From Candidatus Subteraquimicrobium carltonvillense (GTDB lineage: Bacteria > Actinomycetota > Aquicultoria > Subteraquimicrobiales > Subteraquimicrobiaceae): a DNA stretch of 14,844 nucleotides. Made by a program: the position numbers and the translations under genes. Shown in pieces: positions 1 to 6,016 of this stretch (position 1 is its first letter; each line of letters opens with the position of its first letter). The stretch is taken from positions 1 through 14,844 of the forward strand of contig DDKQ01000069.1 in NCBI GenBank assembly GCA_002339355.1. The letters are read 5' to 3'. Under the pieces are notes generated by a model. That model was given only the letters and a program-made list of their open reading frames with translations, was not told where the DNA came from and did no database searches.

Positions 1-2
1 AC

Positions 3-587
3 CAGGCAGGCAATGCGGGCTCCTCAGAATTAACGGTGATTGTAAATAATCCTCCGGCTGCTCCCAAAGATGTCTCCCTTACCCCAAAGGAAGACAAGAT
101 TGAGATCGCTTGGGCAGCGAATACCGAACCCGACCTAGCGGGTTATAATGTCTACCGAGCGACTTCTCCTGATGCCATCCACGAAAAGATAAATGAGGAA
201 TTGATAATCGAGCCAATCTTCAATGATACTGAAATCATCCCCGATATTGAATATCATTACATAGTAACCGCTGTTGACAGGTCCGGCAAAGAATCGGATG
301 CACCTCCTGCTCCTCCCATGTATCTTACCGCGACTATGACGGGAGAAGGAATAGACCTCAGTTGGACAGCCAGCTCCGAACCGGATGCAATAGGTTATAA
401 CGTTTATCGGGCTACCTCTTCTGAAGGTGATTACGAGAAGATAAATGAGGAGCTGGTAACCACAACGACTTTCACCGATGTCAAGGCTACCCAAAGGGTT
501 ACTTACTATTACGTAGTCAAAGCCGTAGACAGAATAGGCAAAGAATCGGAGGCTTCCAACGAGGTATATGTCTCAATAAATTATTGA
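3..587 (+). CDS. Fibronectin type III repeat protein, C-terminal part (5' end outside window)
   Basis: The reading frame is open to the window edge (it starts ...QAGNAGSSELTV), so the apparent GTG at 36 is internal and the gene begins upstream. The visible part holds the tail of one Ig-like domain and two complete fibronectin type III domains of about 90 residues each. Both share the blocks GYNVYRATS, EKINEEL and Y.VxAVDR.GKES. The last domain ends at the stop, with no cell-wall anchor or membrane segment after it. Such tandem domains are typical of secreted or surface proteins, where they act as spacers or carbohydrate/protein-binding modules; the catalytic part, if any, is upstream. The two domains are also similar at the DNA level, suggesting recent duplication. 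The family assignment is firm; the specific function is unknown. Confidence 0.85.
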   Translation, partial: QAGNAGSSELTVIVNNPPAAPKDVSLTPKEDKIEIAWAANTEPDLAGYNVYRATSPDAIHEKINEELIIEPIFNDTEIIPDIEYHYIVTAVDRSGKESDAPPAPPMYLTATMTGEGIDLSWTASSEPDAIGYNVYRATSSEGDYEKINEELVTTTTFTDVKATQRVTYYYVVKAVDRIGKESEASNEVYVSINY

Positions 588-641
588 ATTTGGGATTATT
601 TAACTTGGTCTGCCTTTAACCTCTTATTTTTTGTCCTTTGT

Positions 642-1093
642 TTGATCTTTCCGCTTTATCTTTGCAATTCTGCAAAAGCCGTCAAATTTGCCGTTTCCCT
701 CTTCCGCGTAACTCTGTCGCTTGAGTCCGGTGAAGAAGGATCAACGAAAATAAAAATAACCAACCTGAGCAATACGAAGCTAATCATTGAGGCATCCACA
801 ATGGACTTCATACCTTCAAAACGAAGTTTAAGAACACAGGCAATATCCATTTGGATGTGGAGCAAAATATCGAAATTCGAGATAAAAATGGTGAAGTGGT
901 GGCGACTTTGAAACCAATCAAGAAGAGGATTTTGCCAGGTAAAACGGAAACACTAACCAGCGCCTGGAGGGAAATACCAGTTTTTGGTAAATTTGTGGCA
1001 ACCGCTGCCGCTGAAGCAGGTTTGCATGAGCCCTTAGTTAGAAAGGCGGAATTTTGGATTACTCCTGTTTTCTCTTCGGGCACTTTCCACTGA
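642..1093 (+). pseudogene. Remnant of a secreted Ig-like ('NTGN') protein, frameshifted and internally deleted
   Basis: Two fragments in different frames look like parts of one ancestral gene. Frame A (from a TTG at 642) has a short hydrophobic N-terminus ending near AKA, then a beta-rich stretch (VTLSLESGEEGSTKIKITNL) that reaches TMDF near 810. Frame B then continues with FKNTGNIHLDVEQNIEIRD and KRILPGKTETL to a stop at 1093; frame B is closed by a stop at 788, so it has no start of its own. The pattern of an N-terminal strand pair and a C-terminal NTGN-H-L segment resembles secreted bacterial proteins related to DUF916/PapD-like folds, which carry a longer middle section. The fragment therefore seems to have lost the middle as well as the frame. 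No downstream membrane anchor is seen. The family link is from memory and moderate; the decay is clear from the frames. Confidence 0.55.
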
Positions 1094-1166
1094 ATACATG
1101 AAAACCAGTGAGGACAAGACGGGAATCGAGAAAGCACTTAGCGGGAGCAATGGCAAGCAACTTCCA

Positions 1167-1655
1167 TTAGTCTGGAGAGTCGAGTTCTATATTAAGAGCA
1201 CCCAATATCCGTGAAGTTTCCTCAGGCGTGCAGAGAAGGAGCTGCCCAATTCGCTGATGTAAGACCAGTGCAAACTCCTCAAGTACATCTCGACCAAGTA
1301 GAGATGGTAATTCCAGTAGTTCTCTTCGAAGGCTCTCCTCAGATGGTTCATATCCAACCCAGAAGGCTAAGACATCTACCAGTATCTCTTTGACGTAAGA
1401 GTCCATCTTTAGGATGGTCTTAACTGGAAAGGCTTTTATTCGTCCTCCGATACCAGTAGCCCAAGCAAACTCGTCAAATTCTGCATAGTCCAAACCGATA
1501 CGCAGTGCATCCTTTGCAGAGATTGTGGTTGCATCTGCGCCTGAATCTACCAATAGTTCGATGCTTTGTTCCAAATCAAAGTCGGGAAAGTATAGTTTTG
1601 CGAAGACATAAGGTCGGGAGATATTCTGCTCTGATTTGAAGTAGCCGCGGACCAT
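1167..1655 (-). CDS. Retropepsin-like aspartic protease
   Basis: The 162-residue protein carries the single-lobe aspartic protease signature: catalytic motif LLVDSGADATTIS (D37-S38-G39-A40) and the second family motif LLGRDVLEEF at about 119-128, followed by a hydrophobic strand. Such retropepsin folds work as homodimers, each subunit giving one aspartate. There is no signal peptide or membrane segment, so it is probably cytoplasmic. It is the last gene of an operon with an XRE regulator and a DUF5678-type protein. Its ATG at 1655 lies inside the DUF5678-type reading frame, giving a 109-nt overlap; a weak purine-rich GAGTGGGG lies just upstream. An upstream in-frame extension is not needed, because the protein starts like a complete domain (VRGYFKSEQNISRPYVFAKL). 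The substrate is unknown. Confidence 0.8.
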   Translation of the reverse strand: MVRGYFKSEQNISRPYVFAKLYFPDFDLEQSIELLVDSGADATTISAKDALRIGLDYAEFDEFAWATGIGGRIKAFPVKTILKMDSYVKEILVDVLAFWVGYEPSEESLRRELLELPSLLGRDVLEEFALVLHQRIGQLLLCTPEETSRILGALNIELDSPD

Positions 1656-1942
1656 TTAATGACCCCACTCATCAGTCCGTGGGGGACGATTAGGAGCTTC
1701 CTTTCGGTCGATAAGAACTCGACTACGGTCTGTCCTCTTGGAAGACCTTTTTGGTCCAAGGTTTTCAAGAGATTTTTAAGGTCGCTATCTACGGCTTGTA
1801 CCTGTCTCTTATACACCGCAACCCACCTATTTGGATGCTTGCTTACCAGTTCATCTCGGTGTTTCTCTAGAAAGAGGGTATCACGCTTGAATTGATTTAT
1901 ATCTTTTTTGTCTTTTCTGGTAACAGCAATTTGCTTGTTCAT
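1547..1942 (-). CDS. DUF5678-type small protein
   Basis: The 131-residue protein has a charged N-terminus, then the pattern FLEKHRDELVSKHPNRWVAV..VQAVDSDLKNLLKTLDQKG, which I recognise as the DUF5678 type (a short helix, then a strand reading 'WVAV', then a helix). The function is unknown. A good Shine-Dalgarno (AAGGGTGAG) precedes the ATG. The domain appears complete near residue 90 (LLIVPHGL); the last 40 residues are the other-frame reading of the protease gene. A TGATGA doublet lies in another frame at 1669-1674, exactly where a normal stop would be expected, so a single-base indel may have extended this ORF. The XRE gene ends 24 nt upstream and the protease gene overlaps downstream, so the three are probably co-transcribed and translationally coupled. 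Confidence 0.65.
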   Translation of the reverse strand: MNKQIAVTRKDKKDINQFKRDTLFLEKHRDELVSKHPNRWVAVYKRQVQAVDSDLKNLLKTLDQKGLPRGQTVVEFLSTERKLLIVPHGLMSGVIKWSAATSNQSRISPDLMSSQNYTFPTLIWNKASNYW

Positions 1943-1966
1943 GTTCTCACCCTTTCAGGAGCCTTT

Positions 1967-2359
1967 TCAACCCTTCTTCTTTCCCGCTCGCTTAAACTTA
2001 AGATATTTGATGTAGTCTTTTATCTGTTGCAGTTCCTCATCTGTCAAGTCGTTTATGGTTCTCACGACAATCCCTGCTAGATCAGGCTTACCAGCAGTCC
2101 CGCCTGCCGGACGAGCAGGCATGCGTGTCAATTGTTTGCCCTCACCTGGTGTTAAATAGCCAGCTAAGATCATTAACTGCGTGTACGGCACCTCATAGGC
2201 TTGGGACAGCTTAGACAAAATTCTTGGCGAAGGCTCTTTTACCTTATCATTCTCTAGCAAATTCAGGTAACCGTTTGAGACTCCACTTATCACTTCTACT
2301 TGACGCAGCGTAAGTCCCTTCATTTTTCTTAAGAGTTTTAACTCGCTCCCAAGGGTCAT
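1967..2359 (-). CDS. XRE-family helix-turn-helix transcriptional regulator
   Basis: Residues 5-66 form a Cro/C1-type helix-turn-helix (LKLLRKMKGLTLRQVEVISG, then VSNGYLNLLEND) with the usual EPSPRILSKLSQAYEVPY tail. A C-terminal region (about 98-125) contains LTDEELQQIKDYIKYLKF, a probable dimerisation helix. Between them, residues about 80-86 are encoded by a GC-rich palindrome that matches repeats elsewhere in the window, so the linker seems to carry an in-frame repeat insertion. The gene heads a small operon with the DUF5678-type and protease genes. It probably binds its own promoter: an inverted repeat TTGCTT-N8-AAGCAA overlaps the -35 box. ATG at 2359 is preceded by AAGGGA. Confidence 0.85.
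   Translation of the reverse strand: MTLGSELKLLRKMKGLTLRQVEVISGVSNGYLNLLENDKVKEPSPRILSKLSQAYEVPYTQLMILAGYLTPGEGKQLTRMPARPAGGTAGKPDLAGIVVRTINDLTDEELQQIKDYIKYLKFKRAGKKKG
2102..2120. repeat. GC-rich palindrome inside the XRE regulator coding sequence
   Basis: GCCTGC and GCAGGC flank a 7-nt loop. The reverse complement of 2103-2119 matches 4351-4367 at 16 of 17 positions, so this is a copy of a dispersed palindrome rather than ordinary coding sequence. It sits in the linker between the DNA-binding domain and the C-terminal helix and preserves the frame. Confidence 0.75.
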
Positions 2360-2385
2360 ACTAAACTTCCCTTCTCACCATTTGA

Positions 2386-2414
2386 ATAATTACATTTCTT
2401 GCTTTAAAAGTCAA
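2386..2414 (-). promoter_or_regulatory. Promoter and probable operator of the XRE/DUF5678/protease operon
   Basis: On the minus strand, TTGACT (2409-2414), a 17-nt spacer and AATTAT (2386-2391) form a moderate sigma-70-like promoter about 27 nt before the ATG. The inverted repeat TTGCTT/AAGCAA at 2399-2404 and 2413-2418 overlaps the -35 box and part of the spacer, fitting autoregulation by the XRE protein. The -10 is weak, so confidence is moderate. Confidence 0.45.
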
Positions 2415-2698
2415 GCAAACTTTGAAATTTGGGGGCAGTCCCCACACAATCTTTTCATCTGCGACTTTAAATCATTATTTCAAATTTTCAGTTCTGCAGG
2501 TAGCGCATAATGCTCTTGACCTCAATTTGCTTTATGTTAACGTTAATTAAAACCTAAATATAGACTAGCCGAAGCTCGCGCTAATTACCAGGCTGGCGAG
2601 GGTGTTTCTCTCCAGGATTACCTCACTCAGAAGGGGAAGGACAAAATCCGCCATCGCCGCGAAGTCTATCGGTAAAAAGTCCTCATTCAAAATATTTT

Positions 2699-2722
2699 GC
2701 CTGCCTGTTTCGGCAGACAGGC
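2699..2722. repeat. GCCTGCCTG-type palindromic repeat
   Basis: Arms CCTGCCTG and CAGACAGG pair with one mismatch around a short loop. The 19 nt at 2690-2708 (AAATATTTTGCCTGCCTGT) recur exactly at 4377-4395, and the core TTTTGCCTGCC recurs at 4346-4356, showing a dispersed family. Confidence 0.7.
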
Positions 2723-2751
2723 GGAGGATGAGCCCCCACCCTACCTGGAAT

Positions 2752-2776
2752 AACAGACCTAAAGGTCTGTTTCTAC
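2752..2776 (-). repeat. GTAG-type REP-like hairpin
   Basis: AACAGACC (2752-2759), loop TAAA and GGTCTGTT (2764-2771) form a perfect 8-bp stem. On the minus strand it reads GTAG, one nucleotide (A), then the stem. This is the same rule as the other copies, and the sequence is close to the copy at 5371. Confidence 0.75.
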
Positions 2777-2826
2777 GATTTTGGGGGGATTTTTTGGGAC
2801 GGGGTTTTGACACAAAAATGTCAGAA

Positions 2827-3234
2827 TTACGGGTTGAGCCAATTTTCAGTTTTTAGACCAGCCCTTTGGGCAATGAGTTCGTAGTGATCGTCTTGATGCC
2901 ACAGAGAACAGTTATTCTCCAGGGCAGTTGCGGCAATCAGGATGTCGATGGTGGGGATGGTGATCCCCTGACGTTTCAGGTCAAAACCGAGCTTAGCAGC
3001 CCGCTTGAAAACATTCCAGTCGAGAGCGAACTCCTTAAAAGTGGTCATATCATTTAAAACTCTTTGATAGTCTCCATCACTGGCTGTTCCTTGAAGTACT
3101 TCTACCGCAATGATGCCATTAATGGCAACCTCGTCGGCTTCAATGAGTTTCTTGACGGCTGATTTAAGACTTTCTGAGGTTCCCGGCTGGTAATAATCAA
3201 TCCAAACCGAGCTATCTATTAGAACCATTGGCAT
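2827..3234 (-). CDS. vapC: VapC-family PIN-domain toxin (ribonuclease)
   Basis: The 135-residue PIN domain has the four expected acidic positions: D7 in VLIDSSVWIDYY, E45 in AVEVLQG, D97 in TIPTIDILIAA and D115/D116 near the C-terminus (LWHQDDHYELIA). VapC toxins are Mg2+-dependent endoribonucleases, usually cutting tRNA or rRNA, held inactive by their antitoxin. The start overlaps the end of the antitoxin gene: the antitoxin's TAA is directly followed by ATGCCAATG. Either ATG could start; the second is better spaced from GAGAGG and would give MVLIDSS. All four acidic residues are present, so the toxin appears intact. RNA target unknown. Confidence 0.9.
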   Translation of the reverse strand: MPMVLIDSSVWIDYYQPGTSESLKSAVKKLIEADEVAINGIIAVEVLQGTASDGDYQRVLNDMTTFKEFALDWNVFKRAAKLGFDLKRQGITIPTIDILIAATALENNCSLWHQDDHYELIAQRAGLKTENWLNP

Positions 3235-3438
3235 TTACCTCTCAGCTCTTTGTTTTTCCAGGTCCTTGAGGGTTATTGCCATTTTAACCTTGCCGGCATG
3301 GGCAGCCGCTTCCTTTAAGCGACGCCGGCGAATCATCTCCTTAAGTGCTATCTCAATTGCTTCGCGTTTGGTTTTTACCCCGCTTACTCGTTTTGCCTCT
3401 TCAATTAGGTTTGGATCAACCGCAATTGTGAACCTCAT
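3235..3438 (-). CDS. vapB: VapB-type antitoxin, ribbon-helix-helix-like
   Basis: The 67-residue protein starts MRFTIAVDPNLIEEAKRVSG, followed by VKTKREAIEIALKEMIRRRR. This is a short strand plus two helices typical of ribbon-helix-helix VapB antitoxins, with a charged tail that would wrap the toxin. I chose ATG at 3438, not the upstream codon at 3459, because AGAGGTGAT lies 5-7 nt before it and the upstream codon overlaps the promoter region. The stop abuts the toxin start, so the pair is translationally coupled. It is likely to autorepress its promoter at 3460-3488. Confidence 0.85.
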   Translation of the reverse strand: MRFTIAVDPNLIEEAKRVSGVKTKREAIEIALKEMIRRRRLKEAAAHAGKVKMAITLKDLEKQRAER

Positions 3439-3459
3439 CTTATCACCTCTAATAAGCAT

Positions 3460-3488
3460 ATAATATCAGCACATTTTGATGATGTCAA
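3460..3488 (-). promoter_or_regulatory. Sigma-70-like promoter of vapBC
   Basis: On the minus strand, a consensus TTGACA (3483-3488), a 17-nt spacer and TATTAT (3460-3465) lie about 20 nt before the antitoxin ATG. The leader is very short and contains the Shine-Dalgarno AGAGGTGAT. Box quality and position make this one of the best promoters in the window. Confidence 0.75.
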
Positions 3489-3554
3489 TCCCAACAACTT
3501 TCGCTAGAACCTTTGCTGTCAAACTCTTTTGTTTTTGCGAGCCAAGCCGCAGCG

Positions 3555-3956
3555 CTACAACCACAAAATCTTTGCTTCCTTCTCCAGCTTCTTAAATTCT
3601 TTATCACCCGTTATAACCTCGCATTCATTTTGAATAGCGAGAGCGGCGGCAAAACAATCGCCAAAAGCAATTGAATGCTTCGCTTTAAACTTGGAGGCTT
3701 CATGAGTGATTTCTCTATCTGCTTCAACCAAAACGATGGGAAGCTGGTCGATAACGCTTACGCATTCTTCGGCTTCTTTTTCTCCCTTGGCACGATGCAT
3801 AGAATAATAAACCTCACCCCAATTTACGATGCTCATTAAAAGCTGGCACTTCCCTTTTTCAGAATCCTCTAGAGCTTGTTGAACAATATCAGCTCCTTCC
3901 TCGCCTTCCAAATAGGCTATTAAGGCATAGCTATCCAGCACCAACTTCTTTTTCAC
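3555..3956 (-). CDS. vapC: VapC-family PIN-domain toxin, second system
   Basis: The 133-residue PIN domain has D8 in LVLDSYALIAYLE, E48 in NWGEVYY, D100 in IAFGDCFAAALA and D118 in ITGDKEFKKLE, so all acidic metal ligands are present. It differs clearly from the VapC at 2827-3234 and belongs to a different VapC subgroup. The GTG start overlaps the antitoxin stop (GTGA), a sign of translational coupling. The stop TAG lies within a GTAG sequence. Confidence 0.9.
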   Translation of the reverse strand: MKKKLVLDSYALIAYLEGEEGADIVQQALEDSEKGKCQLLMSIVNWGEVYYSMHRAKGEKEAEECVSVIDQLPIVLVEADREITHEASKFKAKHSIAFGDCFAAALAIQNECEVITGDKEFKKLEKEAKILWL

Positions 3957-4183
3957 TTTGAAGCCTCCTCTTTCCGATCCGAGAGAAGAACCTTCAGAGC
4001 CGATTTACCTCTCTGAAACATCCCACGAGCATCTTTGATGGGATTCGTCAAAAGTGGTTTTATCACTATTTCGCCGTTCTTTTCTTCGACCTTTACTTTC
4101 GTGCCCTTAATGATGTGGTATTTTTTTCTCAAGTTTGCTGGAATCACAATCTGTCCTTTTGCAGTAGCCTTTACGATTGCCAT
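3953..4183 (-). CDS. AbrB/MazE-fold antitoxin
   Basis: The 76-residue protein begins MAIVKATAKGQIVIPANLRK, the swapped-hairpin AbrB DNA-binding fold used by many VapB and MazE antitoxins, followed by a charged toxin-binding tail (KDARGMFQRGKSALKVLL). I start it at 4183 because GGAGAT lies 7 nt upstream; the longer frame to 4294 adds a sequence unlike the family and runs over the promoter. It overlaps the PIN toxin gene by 4 nt and should neutralise it and repress the shared promoter. Confidence 0.85.
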   Translation of the reverse strand: MAIVKATAKGQIVIPANLRKKYHIIKGTKVKVEEKNGEIVIKPLLTNPIKDARGMFQRGKSALKVLLSDRKEEASK

Positions 4184-4217
4184 GTTTAACATCTCCTTTA
4201 TGTTATAACTTATGAAA

Positions 4218-4246
4218 AAAGTACAACATTTTGAATTAAGAGTCAA
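4218..4246 (-). promoter_or_regulatory. Promoter of the AbrB/VapC pair
   Basis: TTGACT (4241-4246), a 17-nt spacer and TACTTT (4218-4223) on the minus strand precede the antitoxin ATG by 34 nt. A palindrome GTTATAAC (4202-4209) lies between the -10 and the start and is a possible operator. The -10 is poor, so confidence is limited. Confidence 0.4.
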
Positions 4247-4282
4247 CCAAAAAATATATCCTACATTTTTGAAGACGATGCC

Positions 4283-4323
4283 CCTGTCTGCCAACAGGCA
4301 AGCGACAGGCAGGCCACGCTACA
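4283..4323 (-). repeat. Palindromic repeat with distal CTAC (element A of a cluster)
   Basis: CCTGTC (4283-4288) pairs with GACAGG (4304-4309), with an inner TGCC/GGCA stem around AACA. CTAC follows at 4320-4323, so on the minus strand it reads GTAG before the hairpin, but with about ten nucleotides between them instead of one. It seems a divergent or composite copy. Confidence 0.55.
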
Positions 4324-4334
4324 GTGGATTAAAT

Positions 4335-4375
4335 GTAGAGGCGGGTTTTGCCTGCCCGTCCGGCAGGTGCCCGCC
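4335..4375 (+). repeat. GTAG-type REP-like hairpin (element B)
   Basis: GTAG (4335-4338), one A, then an outer stem GGCGGG/CCCGCC (4340-4345, 4370-4375) around an inner stem CCTGCC/GGCAGG (4351-4356, 4362-4367). The inner part matches the palindrome inside the XRE gene at 16 of 17 bases. Confidence 0.75.
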
Positions 4376-4376
4376 C

Positions 4377-4440
4377 AAATATTTTGCCTGCCTGTCGCAG
4401 AGACTATCGCAGAGAAGCGGGAGACAAGCTCCCGCGCTAC
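4377..4440 (-). repeat. GTAG-type REP-like hairpin (element C) with repeated left flank
   Basis: GCGGGAG (4417-4423) pairs perfectly with CTCCCGC (4429-4435) around ACAAG, and GCTAC follows; the minus strand reads GTAG, one C, then the stem. The left part (4377-4395) repeats 2690-2708 exactly. It lies just downstream of the ctaB stop and might also act as a transcript 3' structure. Confidence 0.75.
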
Positions 4441-4453
4441 TAAGGTGAGGATG

Positions 4454-5353
4454 CTACAAAAGGACTTGAAGCCAGAGGTCGACACACATGCCTAAGAAGA
4501 TCAATCCAAGGTAGGGATAAGCGGATATCTTATAAACCCTCCAGGCATCCCTCTCTCCTCGTCTTCTGGAAAGATAAACATTGCTCAAAAACATCAGGAT
4601 TCCCAATACATTGGCAATGATTAAATAAAGCATGGAGAATTTGCCCACAAAATAGAGACCAATGGTCGTTGCATAAAGAAGGATGGATAAAGCCAGCAAA
4701 GTTCTTATTGTGGTTTCGATTCCCCGATTGATGGGAAAAATCACCACACCGGCTTGGAAGAAATCGTCTCGATAAGCGGTCATCAAACTCCAGACGTGAA
4801 TGGGAGTCCAGGATAAGATGAGTAGACAGAGCAATCCGATGGTCAAATCGAGTTTATGGCTTATGGCAGTATATCCCACCAAGACGGGTGCAGAACCCGA
4901 TATTCCTCCCAGAATGTGGGTTATGGACCGCTTGCGACCGACCACCGCCGTTGTAATGCCCAAGGCTCCAGAAAGAAAGCAAAGAGGATGTAAATACCAG
5001 GCAAGAGCAAGAGCGATGATCAACAGACCGATGGCATAGGGCAACACTTTCTCAGGTGGATCGATTCGCTTGGAAGGGAGGGCGCGGTGCTTGGTTCTTC
5101 TCATGAGAGCATCGACTTCGCGATCGAGGTAGTTGGTGAGACCATTGCAACCAGCGCTTCCCAGAATAACAGCAACGGCGGTTATCAGAAGAAGGTTGGA
5201 CGGAGGAAATCCCTTTCCAGCCACTATGGCGGCGCAGATACCGATGAAGGCGAGAAGGATGGTTTCCTTTGGTTTCATCACCTCGACATAATTCTTGACC
5301 GTTGCTACGGCATTACTCACTAACTCTTCCTCTTCTACCTTTTCGACGACCAT
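4454..5353 (-). CDS. ctaB: UbiA-family prenyltransferase, heme O synthase-like (protoheme IX farnesyltransferase)
   Basis: The 299-residue integral membrane protein has many hydrophobic segments and the UbiA-family aspartate motif N74-Y-L-D77-R-E-V-D81, which binds prenyl diphosphate through Mg2+, followed by RRTKHRALP as in heme O synthases. A second acidic loop (YRDDFFQAG, 194-202) follows TPIHVWSL, matching the TPxHxW region of CtaB/CyoE. The predicted role is farnesylation of protoheme to heme O for terminal oxidases. No oxidase or heme A synthase gene is nearby; the neighbours are TA genes and repeats, so the physiological context is not shown here. A different UbiA substrate (quinone or lipid) cannot be excluded. 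ATG at 5353 follows AGGAT. Its TAG stop also lies in a GTAGC sequence. Confidence 0.8.
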   Translation of the reverse strand: MVVEKVEEEELVSNAVATVKNYVEVMKPKETILLAFIGICAAIVAGKGFPPSNLLLITAVAVILGSAGCNGLTNYLDREVDALMRRTKHRALPSKRIDPPEKVLPYAIGLLIIALALAWYLHPLCFLSGALGITTAVVGRKRSITHILGGISGSAPVLVGYTAISHKLDLTIGLLCLLILSWTPIHVWSLMTAYRDDFFQAGVVIFPINRGIETTIRTLLALSILLYATTIGLYFVGKFSMLYLIIANVLGILMFLSNVYLSRRRGERDAWRVYKISAYPYLGLIFLGMCVDLWLQVLL

Positions 5354-5370
5354 TTATCCTGCGTTCCTCT

Positions 5371-5417
5371 AACAGGTCTAAAGGCCTGTTTCTACTGCTT
5401 TGAAAACGCGTTTCTAC
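5371..5417 (-). repeat. GTAG-type REP-like hairpin plus adjacent GTAGAAAC copy
   Basis: AACAGGTC (5371-5378), loop TAAA and GGCCTGTT (5383-5390) pair with one G-T mismatch; TCTAC follows, so the minus strand reads GTAG, A, stem. A second GTTTCTAC at 5410-5417 follows a short self-complementary AACGCGTT, a partial second copy 22 nt away. The block lies just upstream of the ctaB start. Confidence 0.7.
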
Positions 5418-5481
5418 AAATGATTGGTCTAGTTATTTGACACATGATCGATATTTCCTCTAACGAAATAAAAAATCGAAT

Positions 5482-5742
5482 TTAACGCCCTAATCTATAA
5501 GCTTCCCTTCTATGCTTTACTCTTACAATTGTGATAGTCTTGTTCTCGTCATCAATCGTATATAAAATCCGATAATTCCCGTAACACAGTCGCCATTCCT
5601 CTCGATTAGTAAGCTTTTTGGAATTCACAGGTCGTGGACCTTGGGCTAATGATCGAATCAGTTCCGCCAATCGAGTGCGATGACTCGGTGTAAGCTTCTT
5701 CACATCTTTTTGCGCTCGTGTTTTAATCTTGAGTTGGTACAT
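5482..5742 (-). CDS. relE: RelE-family toxin (mRNA interferase)
   Basis: The 86-residue protein (MYQLKIKTRAQKDVKKL...) has the RelE/ParE fold pattern: N-terminal strand and helix pair, GPRPVNSKKL, then the conserved core EEWRLCYGNYRILYTID and C-terminal VRVKHRREAYR. RelE toxins cut mRNA at the ribosomal A site. I start at ATG 5742, which gives the family's usual N-terminus; an upstream in-frame codon at 5796 would only add other-frame antitoxin sequence. The start lies 20 nt inside the antitoxin gene, implying coupled translation. The basic and aromatic residues of the core appear intact. Confidence 0.85.
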   Translation of the reverse strand: MYQLKIKTRAQKDVKKLTPSHRTRLAELIRSLAQGPRPVNSKKLTNREEWRLCYGNYRILYTIDDENKTITIVRVKHRREAYRLGR

Positions 5743-5998
5743 CCCTTTTTTGCTCAAGTTCTGCCATGAATTCCTCGAAATCTCGAACAGCTTCACCTTC
5801 AGCAGCTCTGAAGTCGGCTATATCTTCCAGATCTTCGAGTAAGTCCACGAGGGCATTAAACCAATCAATGTCCACGAGTACAGCCGCGGCCTTCCCACGT
5901 TGGGTGATATATATCGGTTCTTTATTCTTCCTTAATTCTTGAAGCACCAAGGCAATTTTATCCCTGACTTTGCTACTCGGCAAAATCTTCACGCCCAT
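5723..5998 (-). CDS. Phd/YefM-family antitoxin
   Basis: The 91-residue protein begins MGVKILPSSKVRDKIALVLQ and contains KEPIYITQRGKAAAVLVDID, the Phd/YefM signature (resist-and-accept beta hairpin with RGKxxAVL). The acidic C-terminus is the expected toxin-binding tail. Start at ATG 5998 is supported by AGAGGTGAT 6 nt upstream; the GTG at 6007 lies within that site. It pairs with the RelE toxin gene overlapping its end and is expected to bind the palindrome at 6017-6028. Confidence 0.85.
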   Translation of the reverse strand: MGVKILPSSKVRDKIALVLQELRKNKEPIYITQRGKAAAVLVDIDWFNALVDLLEDLEDIADFRAAEGEAVRDFEEFMAELEQKRDVPTQD

Positions 5999-6016
5999 TA
6001 TTATCACCTCTGTTGT

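Larger units (their letters stand above)
2419..2826. other. Intergenic stretch without a credible gene; repeat-derived
   Basis: No open frame here has recognisable protein features or a ribosome binding site. The stretch contains a short palindrome GGGGGCAGTCCCC (2431-2443), the self-complementary TTAACGTTAA (2537-2546), two hairpins of dispersed families (2699-2722 and 2752-2776) and a weak TGACA/TGTCA hairpin (2808-2823) just after the VapC gene. The block from about 2575 looks like debris of repetitive or mobile sequence. Confidence 0.5.

Noticed and set aside
2431..2443. GGGGGCAGTCCCC as a transposon end
   Set aside because: A single short palindrome without a partner copy or target duplication in the window.
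2565..2813. Open frames on both strands of the repeat-rich gap
   Set aside because: Translations have no domain pattern, run through the palindromes and lack ribosome binding sites.
2808..2823. TGACA/TGTCA hairpin after the first vapC as a terminator
   Set aside because: Only five base pairs and no T-run on the minus strand.
4212..4485. Open frames across the repeat cluster downstream of ctaB
   Set aside because: They are translations of palindromic repeats and of the ctaB end in another frame; Cys/Ser/Arg-rich with no family pattern.
5437..5442. Consensus TTGACA on the plus strand
   Set aside because: No -10 at proper spacing and no plus-strand gene follows.
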